Part shown: positions 62,458 through 64,000 of the stretch, piece after piece | How positions within the stretch are numbered: position 1 is the stretch's first letter | Layout: the number at the start of each line of letters is the position of its first letter | Assembly (NCBI RefSeq): GCF_014207445.1 | Contig: NZ_JACHEM010000005.1 | Location: 62,001 to 126,000 of the forward strand | Source: Streptomyces candidus | GTDB taxonomy: Bacteria > Actinomycetota > Actinomycetes > Streptomycetales > Streptomycetaceae | Direction: 5' to 3' | Length of the DNA: 64,000 nt | Program-made: the position numbers and the translations under genes | Notes under the pieces: generated by a model | The model's input: only the letters and a program-made list of their open reading frames with translations | Databases searched by the model: none | Told to the model about the DNA's origin: nothing

Positions 62458-63138
62458 TCAGGCTGCGACGAGTTCCCCGGCGGCGAACCTGTCCACGAAC
62501 TCCCCGGCCCGCCGGTCGAAATCGGCGTACTGCGCCTCCCGTTCGACGCCCGCTACCGCTTCGCCGACCGTGAGGTTGCCTTCGGCGTCGACGCGCTGCG
62601 GGCGGTCCTCCGCGTCGGTGAGCAGACCGACCGTGGACTGGGAGATGCCGCAGTAGTAGGCGATGCCTTCGCTCAGGCTGGTTTCGAGGACGGTGTGCAT
62701 CTGCTCGACGATGGGATCGTCGGCGGTGGCGCCGGCCAGGCCCAGCCACAGCATGCGCTTGCCGGCGAGGCGGGCCTTGCTGCGGCCGTAGGCGAACCCG
62801 TAGTTCCACACCCGGTCGATCCAGCCCTTGAGCAGGGCGGGCACGCTCTGCCAGTAGACCGGGAAGACGGCGACGACCACATCGGCGTCGAGGATGCGCT
62901 GCATGTGCGCCTGCGTCTCGTCGGAGTAGACCTTCTCCCTGTCGGCCCAGTCCGGTTCGTCGGACACGTTCATCCGGGGGTCGAACCCCTCTGCGTGCAG
63001 GTCGAGCAGGTCGATGCGGTACCCGGCGGCTTCGAGCCGGGCGGCGGCGCGGCGGGCCGTGTGCGCGGTGAGGGAATCGGTGCGGTGGTGCGCGAAGACG
63101 ACGAGGGCTGTCCTGGCATGGCTGTCGTGCTGCGTCAC
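62458..63138 (-). CDS. NAD(P)H-dependent oxidoreductase (flavodoxin-fold, quinone-reductase type)
   Basis: 226-residue FMN/FAD protein of the NQO/MdaB class. ALVVFAHHRTDSLTAHTARRA is the phosphate loop at the N-terminus (residues 11-31). DADVVVAVFPVYWQSVPALLKGWIDRVWNYGFAYG is the flavin and dimer region (84-118). It reduces quinones or azo-type compounds by two electrons with NAD(P)H. The GTG at 63138 has GGGAG 6 bp upstream. It is divergent from the AraC-type gene, which probably controls it. Confidence 0.88.
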   Translation of the reverse strand: MTQHDSHARTALVVFAHHRTDSLTAHTARRAAARLEAAGYRIDLLDLHAEGFDPRMNVSDEPDWADREKVYSDETQAHMQRILDADVVVAVFPVYWQSVPALLKGWIDRVWNYGFAYGRSKARLAGKRMLWLGLAGATADDPIVEQMHTVLETSLSEGIAYYCGISQSTVGLLTDAEDRPQRVDAEGNLTVGEAVAGVEREAQYADFDRRAGEFVDRFAAGELVAA

Positions 63139-63251
63139 GGTGTCTCCCGGCTGGTGTCGGTCGGTGCGATGAGTTCAGTACAGCCGCAGCGATGTGGATG
63201 ATCCATGGGAGAAACGCTCCGGAGCATACGAGAGCGTCTACGATCTGTTCC

Positions 63252-64000
63252 GTGGATCCTCTGAGTTCGTTGTTGAGTGGCATCCGGGCCGAGGGCTCGG
63301 TCGTCAGCCACGCCGTCCTGACCGCACCCTGGTCCATCCGCTTCTCCGACGAAGCACCTCTCACCATGATCAGCGTGCTGCGTGGCGGGGGCACCCTGCT
63401 GCTGCCCGACGGCACCGAGCGCGCGGTCGGTGTGGGCGACACGGCCATCGTGCGCGGTCCCGCGCCGTTCCATCTCGTGGACCATCCCGGCACTGTCCAC
63501 GGCTCCCACGCCGCCTACGAGATCGCGTGCTTCACCTCGGACACCGAGTGCACCGCCCAGGAACTCGGCGGCATCCGGTGGGGCAGGGACTCGCCGGAAG
63601 CGACCGCGCTGATCGTGGGCGCCTATCGTGCTTCGGGCCACCGCCACGAGCGGCTCCTGCGTGCCCTGCCGCCGGTCCTGGTGATCGCCGAGGACGTGGA
63701 GGTCTGTGCCTGGCTGGAGAAGGCCGCCGCCGACGCGGCCCATCTCTCCGCCGGTTCGCAGGCGTTGATGGACCGGCTGCTCGACTGGGCGCTGGTGTGC
63801 ACCTTGCGCAACTGGTTCGACCAGGCCGGCGCCGACGCGCCGGGCTGGTACCGGGGCCTGGCCGACCGGGTTCTGGCTCCCGCACTGCAGGCCTTCCACG
63901 ACCGGCCCGCCGATACCTGGACGGTGGCTTCGCTGGCGGCCAGGTCCGGGGTCTCCCGGGCGCTGTTCGCCAAGCGCTTCACCCAGCTGATGGGCCGCCC
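63252..64000 (+). CDS. AraC-family regulator (3' end outside the window)
   Basis: 249 codons are present, truncated by the window end. N-terminal cupin-type sensor domain (residues 5-150): VVSHAVLTAPWSIRFSD, GGGTLLLPDGTERAVGVGD, HLVDHPGTVHGSHAAYE. Then the start of the AraC HTH: ADTWTVASLAARSGVSRALFAKRFTQLMGRP. This layout (AraC_binding_2 plus HTH_18) is common beside oxidoreductase genes. Divergent from the flavoprotein gene, with 113 bp between their starts. GTG at 63252; no clear ribosome binding site, so it could be leaderless. Confidence 0.85.
   Translation, partial: MDPLSSLLSGIRAEGSVVSHAVLTAPWSIRFSDEAPLTMISVLRGGGTLLLPDGTERAVGVGDTAIVRGPAPFHLVDHPGTVHGSHAAYEIACFTSDTECTAQELGGIRWGRDSPEATALIVGAYRASGHRHERLLRALPPVLVIAEDVEVCAWLEKAAADAAHLSAGSQALMDRLLDWALVCTLRNWFDQAGADAPGWYRGLADRVLAPALQAFHDRPADTWTVASLAARSGVSRALFAKRFTQLMGR

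Overview
The window is high-GC actinobacterial chromosome, almost certainly Streptomyces. The evidence is strong G/C at third codon positions, frequent GTG/TTG starts with GGAG-type ribosome binding sites, many secreted polysaccharide hydrolases, TerD, CsbD-like and DUF574-type proteins, and a complete ramCSAB/ramR morphogen cluster whose precursor core is nearly that of SapB from S. coelicolor. It looks like arm or accessory chromosome. No rRNA, tRNA, CRISPR array or intact insertion sequence was seen.

Region by region. 1-4.0 kb: small membrane protein, aldo/keto reductase, a GH5 cellulase with a damaged start and signal region, a TetR relic, and a long repeat-rich leader before a MerR-type regulator. 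4.0-13.1 kb: a beta-glucoside operon (binding protein, two permeases, GH1 beta-glucosidase) divergent from a ROK regulator, then a GH3 beta-glucosidase. 13.1-20.4 kb: a LacI regulator, a DUF1996 protein and two large secreted discoidin-domain proteins, one GH2/GH5-like and one a beta-helix. 20.7-26 kb: DUF3253 protein, an APH-type kinase, an Na+/H+ antiporter, a GPP34 protein, a CsbD-like protein and a 47-aa Cys/His protein too short for routine calling. 26.2-33.9 kb: the SapB-type class III lanthipeptide cluster (ramC, ramS, ramA, ramB, convergent ramR). 34-46 kb: GH18 chitinase with a DasR-like box, a Tat-exported flavin amine oxidase, a Castor/Pollux-type channel protein, two TerD proteins, two methyltransferases, an NPP1 protein and a TPR protein. 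46.4-50.9 kb: a cellulose-synthase-like glycosyltransferase followed by an acyltransferase-SGNH protein that carries a gutted GH16 domain at its C-terminus. 51-55.5 kb: small proteins, a WapI-type immunity protein, and an ABC exporter coupled to an unrecognised 45-aa peptide gene. 55.9-64 kb: a second LacI regulator, a GH81 beta-1,3-glucanase, a decayed MFS gene, a VOC protein, a quinone-reductase-like flavoprotein and a divergent AraC regulator cut by the window end.

How the parts fit. A perfect or near-perfect GAGAGCGCTCTC palindrome lies upstream of five genes spread over 49 kb: the GH3 enzyme, the first LacI regulator, both discoidin proteins and the GH81 glucanase. In four of them it sits just downstream of a TTGAC(A/C)-type promoter. 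This points to one LacI-controlled beta-glucan regulon, probably for beta-1,3-glucan. The ROK regulator and the GH1 operon look like a separate, neighbouring beta-glucoside uptake unit. The ram cluster makes and exports the surface peptide used for aerial growth.

The least explained items are the 45-aa peptide/exporter pair, the acyltransferase fused to a catalytic-core-less GH16 domain, the 47-aa Cys/His protein, the repeat-bearing leader of the MerR-type gene, and the ramB frame that runs on into ramR.
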